A DNA stretch of 64,000 nucleotides. Origin: Diphasiastrum complanatum. Taxonomy: Eukaryota > Streptophyta > Lycopodiopsida > Lycopodiales > Lycopodiaceae. The stretch covers positions 43,589,054 through 43,653,053 of the forward strand of contig CM055109.1 of assembly GCA_029204225.1 (NCBI GenBank), given 5' to 3'. Below the pieces are notes generated by a model that saw nothing but the letters and a program-made list of their open reading frames with translations, was not told the DNA's origin and searched no databases. The position numbers and the translations under genes were made by a program. Below are positions 21,146 through 31,988 of the stretch, piece after piece (the stretch's first letter is position 1; every line of letters starts with the position of its first letter).

Positions 21146-21592
21146 GAAAATTCTATCTATTGTCTTATGTGTTTATGATCCAAAAAGAATAGTTTTTATC
21201 TCCATTGTGTGGAGTTTTCAAGATAGCTAAACGTAGAATCACAAGACTAGTTAACGCTAACAAACTAATCAGTTACTCTCCGTCGTTGCCACTCATTTCA
21301 GCTACGTGTGAAATCTACGACTCCAAGCCCATTGAGCTGCTAGCTGGCATCGCGAAAGATTCTCCTTTGTTTGTTTCATTCCCTTTGTTTGCTTTTGCTC
21401 TTTTCGTTTCTTTCGTATCTTTTCGTCTTGCATCCCTTTGCGATTTGCGGTCCTGGAGGTATGTTTACAATTCGCGAATGATTCACGAATTGTTTGTCCT
21501 TCGAGTCAAGAGATGTTGACTTTCGCGAATTGTTCGACCTTCGGTTCATTTTCATGTTGCGACAAACTTGTAGGAGTTCACCATTTCTGACA
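20718..21592 (-). repeat. Copia-2 3' LTR containing a (CT)n array
   Basis: The upper edge is set by TGTCAG following a purine-rich tract on the minus strand (complement of CTCCCTCTTGG, 21593-21603). The lower edge matches the 5' LTR stub. It is 875 bp and includes the (CT)n microsatellite at 21065-21141. Confidence 0.75.
21065..21141. repeat. (CT)n microsatellite inside the Copia-2 LTR
   Basis: Uninterrupted CT dinucleotides, about 38 units. Apparent Leu-Ser repeat reading frames over it are artefacts. Confidence 0.95.
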
Positions 21593-21603
21593 CTCCCTCT
21601 TGG

Positions 21604-22337
21604 ACCTTGCAGCTTTGCACCTAATCCAATTTTCTTTCTTTGTTTGACAAAGAGTGGCTTGTCGAGCGGCTTCGTGAGCAGATCTACAATCATTTCTTTT
21701 GATTTTATATATTGGACTTGAAACTCTCCTTTCGAGATTAAATCTCAAATGTGATGGTACTTCAGAGGTATGTGTTTTGTCATTGAATGGAAGACAAGAT
21801 CCTGGGATAGATATATGGCACTCTGAGAGTCCATCATCATCATGCATGGCCCTTCTTGTGGTATCTCGATTGCTTTCAACATCATCTGCAGCCACATTAC
21901 CTCATTCGAAACCTTTGAAACTGCGACGTATTCAGCTTCGCATGAGAATTGAGCCACCAAGGTTTGCTTTTTGCATATCCAACTGATTGCAGCTCCGCAC
22001 GCTATTGTACATCCTCTAGTTATGGACTTGTTGTCATCTTTGCAGCTTGTCCAGCTCGCATCACTGTAGTGGTGCAGTTCAAATTCTTTTTCTTCGTTTT
22101 TAGCTCTGTTAATTCAATATTCTGGGAACCCTTCAGATACTGTAGGATTCGTTTTGCCATTTGCCAATGTGCCAGGCCAGGATTGGAAAAGAATTGGCTC
22201 AAGGCATAAACAGAGAAATCTAGATCAGGTCTGGTACAAATTGTGAGGTACATCACACTACCGATTAAGTTTTGGTAGGGTATACCTACCATCTTCTGTT
22301 CCTCCTCTTCCATTTTTGGACAATTCTGCTTCATCAA
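21604..22337 (-). pseudogene. Copia-2 RNase H and RT-RNase H connection
   Basis: The frame 22337-22020 carries LIGSVMYLTICTRPDLDFSV and HWQMAKRILQYLKGS, the RT-to-RNase H connection. A second frame, 21960-21745, carries FSCEAEYVAVSKVSNEVMWL, MDSQSAIYLSQDLVFH and TKHIPLKYHHI, the RNase H core. A TKPLDKPLF block near 21660 ends the domain. A frameshift or stop lies near 21960-22020. Confidence 0.85.
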
Positions 22338-23103
22338 CTTGGCTCATTGGTGTGGTGTTTTCTTTGCAATCCATCATGTGGTACTGCTTGAGCACCTTTC
22401 TGGTGTATTCTGACTGACTCAAGTGTATTTTGCCCTTTGTTCGATCTCTTCTGATCTCCAGCCCGAGGCATTTTGTTGCTTCTCCAAAATCTGTGATTTC
22501 GTAGCTTTCAAAAATCTGTCTCTTCGTGTCTTTGATCAACATCAAGAAATTTCCTATCATTAAGGAATCATCCACAAAGATTGTCAGTATCACAAAATCT
22601 TTTCCTACTCTTTTTATATAGACAGTATAGTCTGGTTGTATAGGAATGAAGTCTAGAGACTTCATAAGACCATCGAGCTTCTTGTACCAAGCTCGTGATG
22701 CCTGGCCATAGATGCATCTCTGCAACCGATAGACATATTGTCGATTGTAGGGGTCTTCAAAACCTTCAGGGTGCTTCATGAGGATTTCCTCCTCTAGATC
22801 GTTGTGGAAAAAGGCTATTTTCATGTCAATCTGGTGAATTTTCAAATTGTGCTATGTGGCATATGCAAGGAGTAGTCTTATGCTTGTCATCTTGACCATC
22901 GACGAATATGTGTCGAAATAATCAACACCATATCTCTGCATGTAGCCCTTCGCGACAAGCCTTGCCTTGTAGCGGCCAATGGTGCCATCTGATTTCATCT
23001 TCTTCTTGTACACCCACTTGTAGTCAATTAATTTTCTGTTTTCTGGCAGTGGCTCTAATGTCCATGTCTCGTTTTGCCTCATAGACTCGATCTGCTTTGA
23101 CAT
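22258..23103 (-). pseudogene. Copia-2 reverse transcriptase
   Basis: The N part (23103-22852) has IESMRQNETWTLEPLPENRK and IGRYKARLVAKGYMQRYGVD. The C part (22845-22258) has IHQIDMKIAFFHNDLEEEIL, YRLQRCIYGQASRAWYKKL, the catalytic box TIFVDDSLMIG and TKCLGLEIRRD. The DD pair is intact (FVDD in place of YVDD). Only one stop (about 22850) interrupts the two parts, so this is one of the better preserved RT domains in the window. Confidence 0.88.
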
Positions 23104-23274
23104 TGCCTACTTTCAGAATTCTCCCTCTGGACTCTAGATAGCTTCTTCGTATGTTGTTGGCTCTTCAGTGAAGCTGCAATATTCGAACTGTGTATCTTTG
23201 CTCCACTGAAGATTGTTAGAGTAACGGTCTAGAGGTCTTCTTTGTCTCATTGACTTTCTAGGTTCTTTTCGTCG

Positions 23275-24087
23275 CTATTCGAATGTTTCTTGTTCGTGGG
23301 GTTGATCCTCTGCTTTTTGCTGCTCTGGAGTCTGTGGCTCTGCATTCTGATTTGATGGCTGTCCTCGATCTCCCTCTTGAATGGGCAGTAGTGTGAAGAT
23401 CTCACGACCTCTTTCGTCTTTTAGTCCAGGGAATGTGGACTCATCGAACTTCACATTTTTGTTCGAAACAACCTTCTTCGTGGTTGGATCATAGAGCCTG
23501 TACACTTGTGTTTCGTTCAAGTAGCCAACCATGATTGTTTGCTCTGATTTGTCATCGAACTTGTTTCATTTTTCTTTTGGAATGTGCTTATATGCTGCAC
23601 ATCCGAACACACGTACGTATGATAGATCAGGATTTTACATGTTCACATTTCATATGGCGTCTTGTTATCCAGTGTTGTCGTTGTTGATCTGTTCTGCAGG
23701 TGTACAACTGCAGCTATTGCCTCAGCCCAGAATTGACCTGGCAATTGAGCCTGTGCCATTATGCATTTGGCTCCTTCGACTAGCATTCTATTTCTTCTTT
23801 CTGCAACACCGTTGTATTTTGGTGTGTATGCAGGAGTGAATTGGTGTTCGATCCCATGTTCTTTGCAGATTTTGAGAATTCTTTGCTTTTATATTCACCT
23901 CCATTGTTAGATCTAAGGATCTGTATCTTTTTTGAGGTGTGTCACTCTGCAAGAAACCTGTGACTATGTCTTTTCTGCTCATGTCATACAGGCTCAGCAT
24001 GTTTAGATGATACATTCTCCTATGCCAGAGCTGATTTTCATTTTCTAATGCATTTAATATGCTATCAGAGTTGTTGATTATTTTGGC
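23275..24087 (-). pseudogene. Copia-2 integrase and linker, badly decayed
   Basis: The linker frame 23532-23275 contains VYRLYDPTTKKVVSNKNVKF and then a Gln/Glu-rich tail. Upstream to about 24087, short minus-strand frames recall integrase motifs (for example an EHQFTPAYTPKYNG-like region near 23850 and the LWHRRMYHLN block near 24020), but they are interrupted repeatedly. The catalytic residues cannot be verified. Confidence 0.6.
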
Positions 24088-25331
24088 CTAGTAGAGGTTT
24101 CCTTCTCTACATCCGACCGTCAGCAACTTGTTTGTCATTTTCTCGATCATATGACATGTGTTTTCATCGAACAAAACTTGAATGCCAAGATCTACCATCT
24201 TGGAGACATATAGTAGATCTTTTCTGAGTGAGGGCACATAGAGTGCTCCTGGCAGTTCTACTTGGCCTGACAGTGTTCGCAGCTGTAGAGTGCCAATGCC
24301 TTTCACATTGTGTCTGCTCTCATTACCTAGAATCACTGCTCTGTTATTTTTGAGCTCTCTGAAGTCGATCAATATCGTCTTGTTGTAGGTGATGTGTGAC
24401 GTTGCTCCTGAATCAATGAGTACATCGTAGTCATGTTCAATATAGTTGGTCGAAGCTTCATCAAGTATCATGAAGGCTTTGTCACATCTATCAGCATCCT
24501 TGGATAACTCTGTAACATTAGTTTTTTCAGTCTTGTTCTTTCTTTTTGGATTGAATCTACAATCATATGCAAAATACCCCTTCTTCTTGTAGTGCATGCA
24601 AGGTATTGCTGGATTGAACCAGCATTTGTTGGCCATATAGCCAGGTTTGTGACAGTGATCGCAAGAAGAAGATTGTTGATTTGAGAACTTCGTCTTTTTG
24701 AATCTTGGCTTGTTCTTATTTTTCTTCTTTTCTTCGTGAAGAGAGCCTTCTCTTGATCATTTCTTCTCTCTCCTTCATCTCTCATCAGTATCTCATCAGC
24801 GACAAGACTGACTTCTTTGTCGAATGTCATATCTGGTAGACTCAGTATGAGCATTCTCAGCGGCTGATAGGATGTCGATAGAGAAGTACATCAACTGTTG
24901 TGGTGTTGGGACCTGGTGCTCCTGTCCTGATGTAGCGAGCTGAGTGAAGATCATTCTGATCTTCTCAACGTGCTAGGTTGCCATCCCATCGAATGGATTG
25001 TAGCTGATTGTGAAGGTGCATGACTGAAGCTGCAGTCCTCACTTCATACTTCTGCTTTAATCTTTCCCACGCTGCATGGCTGCTTTCGCAGTCTTCAATT
25101 TGCATGAGTAGATCTTTATTTATGGACAAAACAATGATTGCCATTGTGCTCTCATCTTTTCTGATCCATTCAGCTCTCCTAAGGTCTCCCTATGGAGGCT
25201 GCACCTCTGAGAGTTTGGTCACCGACCAGATGTCTTCGCCTTTCAGAAGTGTTTTGATTTTGAATTTTCAAATTCTATAATTTGCACCATCAAGACTGAT
25301 TTCTACTCTTGTCTGGATTGTTGTAGCCATA
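24088..25331 (-). pseudogene. Copia-2 gag and protease
   Basis: Gag starts at an ATG at about 25331 (MATTIQTRVEISLDGANYRI) just downstream of the PBS and is interrupted several times. Frames around 25280-24855 give a UBN2-type gag sequence (WERLKQKYEV, SVMHLHNQLQS). The frame 24636-24088 has a variant zinc knuckle (CMHYKKKGYFAYDC) and the protease active site VLIDSGATSHITY. It ends with a block like that preceding integrase. Confidence 0.8.
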
Positions 25332-25381
25332 TTGTATTGTCCAGTAAATTACTGCTTAGATATTAGTAGTGATAACCTGTG

Positions 25382-25394
25382 GGCTCTGATACCA
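25382..25394 (-). other. Copia-2 primer-binding site
   Basis: On the minus strand this is TGGTATCAGAGCC, a perfect match to the plant tRNA-iMet PBS, directly after LTR end GCGACA. Confidence 0.9.
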
Positions 25395-25413
25395 TGTCGC
25401 GAAAGCGAAACTG

Positions 25414-26458
25414 TTATTCCTTCATGCTGGCAGAATTTCTTAAATTTTGTACTGGTGTATTCTCCACCATTATCAGATCTTAGAACTTTAATTTTTCTTC
25501 TTGTCTATGTTTCAGCTAAACTTTTGAACTATTTAAAAACTGTAAACACATCAGACTTTTTTTTCAAGAAGTAGACAAATGTCATGTGTGTGTAATCATC
25601 AATAAATGTAGCAAAGTACTGTGATCCCGATATAGATGGAACCTTCATAGGCCCACATAGATCGCTATGTATCAGCCCATGAACCTCCTTCGCCCGTACT
25701 CCTTCGAATTTGAATGGTTCATGGTGCTGCTTGCCTTTCAAACATGATTCACACAAAATGATCTTTTTGTCAGTCACATCCATGCCTTCAGCCATTTTGC
25801 TCCTTGACATTTTGTAAAGTGTGTTGATGCTGCAATGGCACATCCTCTTGTGCCATAGTTCATTTTTGTTTTCTTCATCTGAAATAACAAGAACATGATC
25901 AGTAGGATTTTGGACACTTATTCGATAAAAGTTGTCTTTTCTTTCAGCTGTCACTAGGATCTGGTTGGTATCACAGTCCTTTATGTGACATTCGTTACTA
26001 TTGAAAGTAACGCTCAGTCCCATATCAGTGATCTTTGCTACCGACAACATATCACTTTTCAATGTGGGAACATGCAGGACTCCCTCTAAGTCTTTATAGC
26101 CAAATGTGGTCTTCATACGTGGAGTTCCTATCCCCATGACATGGTGCTTGCTATTGTCTCCCAAGATGACTTCTCTGTCTCCGTTGGAGGTCTTGTAGTC
26201 TTTTAGGACTTTCTTTTTGCATGTGATGTGCGAGGTGGCTCCTGAGTCTATGATGATATTTAGATTTGAGTGTGCATTGTGCACATTCATTGCTGTCATA
26301 GCCTGCTCTTGCTCTTCCTCTTGATGGGAAGATTCTACAGTATGTGTCTTATCTTTGTTTTTGTTCTTGGGATTAATCCAGCAATCAAATGCTGAGTGTC
26401 TCTTTTTCTTGCAATGAATGCAGATGTTGTTGGGATTTCCCCAACAATTTTTCTCCAA
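25414..26458 (-). pseudogene. Copia-3 protease and integrase (truncated)
   Basis: The open frame 26458-25529 (309 codons) carries the zinc knuckle CIHCKKKRHSAFDC, protease site IIDSGATSHITC, integrase zinc region ELWHKRMCHCS and CESCLKGKQHHEPF, and the first catalytic Asp region LIHSDLCGPMKVP with FATFIDDYTHMTF. A frameshift near 25530 leads into DNGGEY-type sequence with the second Asp. The domain stops at HEGI, before the catalytic Glu. Confidence 0.88.
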
Positions 26459-26527
26459 GTGGCCCTTCTTCTTCCAGTAGCTGCATACTACATGTGGCTT
26501 TGAGCTGCATTCATCACTTGTTGGCTT

Positions 26528-27139
26528 CTACATTCTTTCTTTCTGTTTTCTTCTGAAAATGGATGCTTGGTCCTCACTGTCTTGAGAGTCAGTATAATCT
26601 CTCATGATGAATTCATCCTTCACATCTTTAATAACATCGCTGAATGTCATGTTAGGTGTCCTCATGAGTATTGACCTCAGGCTGTAGTAGGGAGATGGTA
26701 AGAACTGCTGCTCCGGTAGGATCGCATGAGTCTGATTCATAGCTGCCAATTGATTGAAGATGGCTTTCATCTTTCTAGCATGCTTGTCTAGATCACTATC
26801 ATCCCACTTCATATTCAAAAGTTGATTGTTGAGATGCAAGATCTCTACGCTTGTCATCTGCTCATGTTTGGCTTGTAGTCTTTTCCACATTTCGTGGCTG
26901 GTTTCACAGTCCACGGTGGTCATCATGATATCTTCTACAAGTTCCAGAGTGATGAGCGCCATTGCTCTATCGTTCTTTTTTTTCCATTCAGCCGGATTTT
27001 GTTGTGATCTGACTTCTGTTCCATCCACTAAGCTCCATAGGCCTTCTCCTCTAAGTAGCATCTTCATCTTGTGTTTCCAGACAACGTAGTTGCTGCCAAC
27101 GAATACACTCACAACTTTTTGCTGCAAGTTCATTGTCAT
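26528..27139 (-). pseudogene. Copia-3 gag
   Basis: The frame beginning MTMNLQQKVVSVFVGSNYVV is a typical copia gag of the UBN2 type, with YVVWKHKMKMLLRGEGLWSL, MTTVDCETSHEMWKRLQAKH and LHLNNQLLNMKWDD. It begins 16 nt downstream of the PBS. Upstream in-frame codons run into the PBS and LTR and are not counted. It ends with a Lys/Arg-rich tail and a stop at 26528 before the zinc-knuckle frame. Confidence 0.85.
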
Positions 27140-27154
27140 TTGATAGTCTGCAGT

Positions 27155-27166
27155 GCTTTGATACCA
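27155..27166 (-). other. Copia-3 primer-binding site
   Basis: On the minus strand this reads TGGTATCAAAGC, one change from the tRNA-iMet consensus, one base from LTR end GCTTCA. Confidence 0.85.
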
Positions 27167-27167
27167 C

Positions 27168-27760
27168 TGAAGCGAATTGATCGTTTTATGCCTCAACTGC
27201 AGCTAGCAAGATTTAGGATGCGGAAGCATGCATTATTCTATAATTGTCTCATTTTTCAGAAAAGCGAAAAATGAGAGAAATACGAAGTATGCGAAACTTA
27301 GTGTATTTTACGCATCTAAGCACATTCTTGCAATTGTCGCATTTTTCGGAAAAGCAAAAAATGCGAATATGCAAAACTACATGTATTTTCACACTTAGGC
27401 ATGTTTTAACTGTAGTGGAGAAAATGCGAAAGAATCGAAGAGAGAGAATGCAAAAATTTCGATGATCCATTCATCAGAACAACAGTATACACATAAACAA
27501 TACTATCATTCATGCATACACAACAATAAAACCGATAGAAAGATCTATTGCTTTATAAATCTCTTTTCAATAAGAGTTTATAGTCTACCGCTTATCAGCG
27601 TGCTATCTTCTATTTTTCTATTCTATATCAGCTTCTCTTCTATCTCACTCTCTCCTACACTCTCTCTTTGATTCATTGTGCTATGTTTTCATAAACTTAT
27701 ATTCTATGTTTACATTTTCTTCTAAGATTTTCTTGTAAAACTAATAGCCACGTTTTAACA
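27168..27760 (-). repeat. Copia-3 5' LTR with two related hairpins
   Basis: The lower edge is set by the PBS. The upper edge is inferred from TGTTAAAACGTGG on the minus strand. It contains two palindromes, CTCATTTTTC..GAAAAATGAG (27248-27275) and CGCATTTTT..CAAAAAATGCG (27339-27366). Confidence 0.6.
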
Positions 27761-27849
27761 CCTGATTAGTTGTGATTGTTTGATTCTGTTGTACTTGCAA
27801 CTGCTTTTGCGAAATCCGATTCGTCCCACATGGAGGTATCCAGGGATGA

Positions 27850-28640
27850 AGGAAAGTGACGTTTATTTTCCAATAGATCCATCATGATAAGTTTGCCAAA
27901 TCTGTCGATATCAACATCCATCACCCATCATCTCAGTGCATAGAATATCTGCTAGATCATGATGGCAACAAGTGTAAATCAACAGCCTCCGTGAGTGGAG
28001 AAGAGGATTCCATGAATAGATGCACCAAAGTACGATAGGGAATCAGACCCAGTCAAATTCCTCCAGTATTTTGACAACGCTTGTAAGTTTTATGGTGATA
28101 GCTCTAAAATCGAAAAGGTGCAGCTATTCCTAATCATTCTTCAAGGCGACTCCAAGGAATAGTTTTTAAACCTTGAAGGCCCGGACAACACGTCTTGGGA
28201 GACCATCACTGCCGCACTCATCAAAAGGATTAAACCCTCCAAGCTCACCCAAAGCCCTTTCATCCAATTAAATCAGATCAAGATGCAAAACAAAGAATCG
28301 GTATGCACCTACATCGAGTGCTTCAAGTGTCTTAAAGTAGAGTGTGTCTTAAAGTAGAGTGTGTCTTAAAGCCCAGTTTTTCATCAACCTCGATCCTCTG
28401 GTTCTATGACCCATCCTACACCACTTTTACATTCTCAACCAGAGTCTTCTTATCCAAGGCCAATCGCTCTCCATCCAACACAACAGCCTTTTGTAGAGAG
28501 TCAACATATTGCTACATCTTTTATCACACAAGTTGATTCCGACTACATAGACCCAGTGATGTATTATATAGAAGATACCAATGTGCCTGCTCATCAAGTT
28601 GATCCATTTGCACCTTATCAAAATTAGTAATACTAGATGT
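27850..28640 (+). pseudogene. Gag relic of the Gypsy-1 family, plus strand
   Basis: Plus-strand sequence around 28020-28340 translates (with stops) to KYDRESDPVKFLQYFDNACK, IEKVQLFLIILQGDSKE and TYIECFKCLKVECV. The last is the same motif as IEHFKRLKVECV in Gypsy-1 gag. The frame 28406-28627 (ITQVDSDYIDPVMYYIEDTN) parallels the Gypsy-1 Pro/Tyr-rich region (LNTIDPATYYVEDS). A short duplication of CTTAAAGTAGAGTGTGT occurs at 28331-28370. It supplies the gag N side that the minus-strand copy lacks. Confidence 0.7.
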
Positions 28641-29960
28641 GTGTAGGCTCGTCCAGTATTACTGATTCTTTTGTCATCCACGGATACATAGTTGCTTCTG
28701 ATCCAAATAGAGCTACATCCTATCTAGCAACCATGTAAGGGCTATCTCAAACACCATCCATAGATAAGATCGAGAATGTACCACCTCATATCAATATCTT
28801 CATTACGTCTCTATGTTCAAGCAATTGATATCTACTTTAAAGAATAACATCAAATAGGATGGTACATCCTAAGTTGTTTCCAAAAATGATTTTGATTCAA
28901 TACTATCAGTACTTTTTCTTTGAATGTTTCAAACATGCGAGTTATGTGATCTAAGCTTTTAGTAGCTTAGTGAATGTCATGAAATGTTAGTTTACACTTC
29001 TTTGCATACTTTATGCAAAAGTAAACCTTGATGATATGTTGAATTCAATCAACCATACATGAGAAAGAACTTCTAGTGACCATCCTTAGAGTATAGAAGC
29101 ATTGCTTCTTAGAAATGATTTCTTGATTAAGATGAACCCAGATTTCAGGCACCTTTGAAATCATGTATAGGGAGCCACAACTTGCTAGGACATTATATAA
29201 AAGAATGATAAGTATGCTAACATACTAAGGATGAACGGGGATTGAAAAATTCCAAGACCATTTTACTCCTTTACCCATTTCTGAATCCCTTAAGAAACCT
29301 TTTGCTATGAATTCTGTTTCTAGGCCATCTTAAACCCAGAATGGAAATGAAATAATTTGGACTATCCTAGATAGATTCGGAAAGAAAGCTAATCTTATTT
29401 CATAGCTCAAGAAGATCTGAAGTAGATTAAAAAATCGAAGAGAATCTTCACCCAAAGAATATCTTCACCCAAAGAATCTTCACCCAAAAAAGATTAGATT
29501 TGAATCTAAGAGATTAGCGAAAACACTATATCTCCTCAAGTTAAGAATCATCCGACTATGGATGCAAGATGAATGGAAAAAGGATTTTTCCAAGAATATC
29601 CAAAAATTTTAAAAGATTATTTGAGAAATGTCCATTCAAGACAACGCTTTATGCGTTGGAGGGGTGTAATTTGTAGAGACAAATTGCCCCAAAGTAATTT
29701 AGACTTTCCCAGCTTCAAAGCCCAGATAGACTTTGATGATATAGAATTATCAATGATCAATATTCTTTTAGAATATTGTATGAATTTATCACTTTAATGA
29801 ATGAGTAACAGACTTTGATACCTGTAGAACTAAGAATCTTCTATGAATCATGTTTGATGGTATTATGAACACTGACCTTTCCTTGAAGGGATGTGCAGGT
29901 ACGCATGAATGTACCTGAAGAATCAGAACAAGAATAAGAAGCCCTCTGGGCTTAAGGACT
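28641..29960. other. No gene; short tandem repeats
   Basis: AT-rich sequence without recognisable domains. TCTTCACCCAAAGAA-type triplication occurs at 29444-29490. A degenerate direct duplication occurs at about 29868-29930 and 29960-30015 (both containing GACCT.TC.TTGA.GG.ATGTG.AGGTAC). It probably includes the 5' part of Gypsy-3. Confidence 0.4.
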
Positions 29961-29969
29961 GACCTCTCT

Positions 29970-30820
29970 TTGAGGGTATGTGAAGGTACTCATGAAAGTG
30001 CCAGAAGAACAAGAATCGAGAAATCTATGTCCCGGAAAAAGGCTAAAAGAGAGAACTTATGTTTTGTCTGTAAGAAGCCTGGACATATGATAAAATTTTG
30101 TCCAGAAAGGAAGAAAGTGTCTGCTCACATGATTGAAATCCTAGGAGGCAATGGTAAGACTCTGGAAATTAATCTGACTGATTGTGAGTGTGAATGTTCT
30201 TTTAGTACTACTACTTTTTTGCCTAATGATCTTTTTTGTTTAATTGGCACAGTTAAAGATCAAGAAGTGAGTATTTTATTGGACAGTGGTTCAACTCATA
30301 ATTTTATTGATTCTCGTCTTGTGCAGAAACTCAGCTTGGAAACTGAAGCCAGCAATCATAGATATTAGGAGCAGAGTTGGAGACTTGGAACGTGAAAGTC
30401 TCGAAGCTCCCAGTTTTGATGCAAGGACATACAAAATTAGTTAATTTTCATGTTTTAGACCTAGCTCTTACTGATTTAATCTTAGGTTACGAATGGTTAT
30501 TTAGTAAATCGCCTTCTTTGTTAATTGATTTTGAGAAGCATGTTCTCACTTTCAAGGAGGGTGATAAGGTAGTTACATTATTTGGCAGTAATTTTGTACG
30601 TCCGTTGGATCAGATTTCTATAGTTAATGAATTGGAAACATTGGATCATTCTGAGTATGAAGTTTTTTCAATTTGTGCTATTCTAGTTGTGGATGTTCTT
30701 GAAATGAATCTAAATGGTTGTGAATTCTCAACAATTGTTAACTCATTAAATTTAGATCATGAACAAGCAGTGAAAGAACAGATCACAAATGAATTTAGGG
30801 ATGTTTTTCCATCTGAATAA
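29970..30820 (+). pseudogene. Gypsy-3 gag end and protease
   Basis: The frame 29970-30368 carries the knuckle CFVCKKPGHMIKFC and protease site ILLDSGSTHNFIDSRL, plus LFCLIGTVKDQEV before it. The next frame, 30377-30820, contains FHVLDLALTDLILGYEWLF (the block following the protease) and a linker to RT. A stop at 30368 breaks it. Confidence 0.85.
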
Positions 30821-30856
30821 CTTCATGGTTTACCACCATCTAGGTCAGTAGACCAC

Positions 30857-31442
30857 ATGATTGAGTTAATTCTAGGAAGTCAACCTATCTCTAGACAACC
30901 TTATAGGTTCTCTCAGAAAGAGGAGACAGAGATTTCAAATCAAATAGAAAACTATCTGAGGATGGGACATATACAACCTAGTAAATCACCATGGGGCGCT
31001 CTTGTTCTTCTTAAAGCGAAAAAAGATGGAGGTTTTCGGATGTGTGTGGTTTACAAGGGGCTTAATAAAGTGACTATAAAGAATAAATATCCATTACCCA
31101 GGATGGATGACCTTGTAGATCGCTTGGGTGGAGCACGGTATTTCACCAAGATAGATCTCAGGACAGGGTACCATCAAATAAGAACTAAGTTGGAAGATGT
31201 CCAAAAGACATGATTCGTTCTAGATTTAGTCATTATGAATTTCTAGTGTTTTCATTTGGATTAACGAATGCTCCAACAACGTTCCAGCAAATGATGAACT
31301 ATTTATTTCATCCATATTTGGGAAAGTTTGTGGCTGTATTCTTAGATGACATTCTCATTTACAGTAAATCCTTGGTGGAACACGTAGAATACTTAAAAAT
31401 CGTCTTGATGAAGCTCTGTCGAGAGTTACTCTATGCTATGGA
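30857..31442 (+). pseudogene. Gypsy-3 reverse transcriptase (truncated)
   Basis: The frame 30857-31213 has [58 protein letters not shown] and [15 protein letters not shown]. The frame 31210-31446 has FSFGLTNAPTTFQQMM and the catalytic box VAVFLDDILIYSKS. The DD pair is intact. It ends after KLCRELLYA at the junction with Copia-4. Confidence 0.87.
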
Positions 31443-31457
31443 CTAGTACAAGTAATC

Positions 31458-31988
31458 TTGAATGGATTAGGAGATGAGTTCTCTAATCTAGTTCAATCTT
31501 TTGCTATTCAAGACCAACTTCCATCAATTGAAAAATTGCATAATGTTCTTGTGGCCGAGGAGAATAGGATTCTACACCTCAAAACAAGAATGGGGTCCCT
31601 ATCACTACATAATGGTGATGAGAAAGCAAACTTCACATCTAAAGGCAAGAAGAAGTCTCATCCTTTCAAGAAGATCCAAGGCAAGGAGGCCAAGGCAAAG
31701 GATGGAGCATCTACCTCCAAAGGGAAGCAAAAGAACAAAGCAAAGTTGAAGTGTTTCTTTTGTGGGAAGAAAGGACACTTTGCTTCCGAATGCTATAAGA
31801 AGAAGAATGCACAAGGCAATGAAGATGAAGGCAAACTTGCACAAGGGGAGCAGGAAGAGGATGGCTTCAACACATCCTTGATGGTAGCACCTACACCAAC
31901 ATCAAGACAAGAGACATGGTGGATTGATAGTGGGGCTAGTTCCCACATGTTATTCAACAAGTTTCTCTTATCTACTTTCTTGCAATGA
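31458..31988 (+). pseudogene. Copia-4 gag end, zinc knuckle and protease start
   Basis: The frame from MNGLGDEFSNLVQSFAIQDQ covers the last part of gag, a Lys-rich basic linker, the knuckle CFFCGKKGHFASEC (CX2CX4HX4C) and the protease site WIDSGASSHML. The N-terminal half of gag is missing. It breaks near 31985, and the protease continues in another frame (31924-32277) with LDNVLYVPSITKNFLSVGQL. Confidence 0.87.

Larger units (their letters stand above)
20718..25413 (-). mobile_element. Copia-2: Ty1/copia element with intact 3' LTR and nearly deleted 5' LTR
   Basis: Order on the minus strand: a 19-bp stub of the 5' LTR (25395-25413), PBS, gag, protease with zinc knuckle, integrase, RT, RNase H, PPT, and a 3' LTR (20718-21592). 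The LTR end GCGAAAGCGAAACTG is shared by the stub and the 3' LTR, which fixes both edges. Beyond the stub the sequence becomes Copia-3 integrase. Multiple stops and frameshifts are present. Confidence 0.87.
25414..27760 (-). mobile_element. Copia-3: 5' half of a Ty1/copia element (LTR, gag, protease, partial integrase)
   Basis: A minus-strand element with a 5' LTR (27168-27760), PBS (27155-27166), gag, zinc knuckle/protease and integrase up to KKFCQHEGI. There it ends abruptly at the 19-bp stub of the Copia-2 LTR. RT, RNase H and the 3' LTR are missing. Coding frames are better preserved than in Copia-2. Confidence 0.85.
29970..31442 (+). mobile_element. Gypsy-3: fragment of a Ty3/gypsy element (gag end to RT)
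   Basis: A plus-strand fragment with zinc knuckle, protease and RT. It is cut within RT (after the catalytic box) where Copia-4 sequence begins at about 31443. No LTRs were found. Confidence 0.85.
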
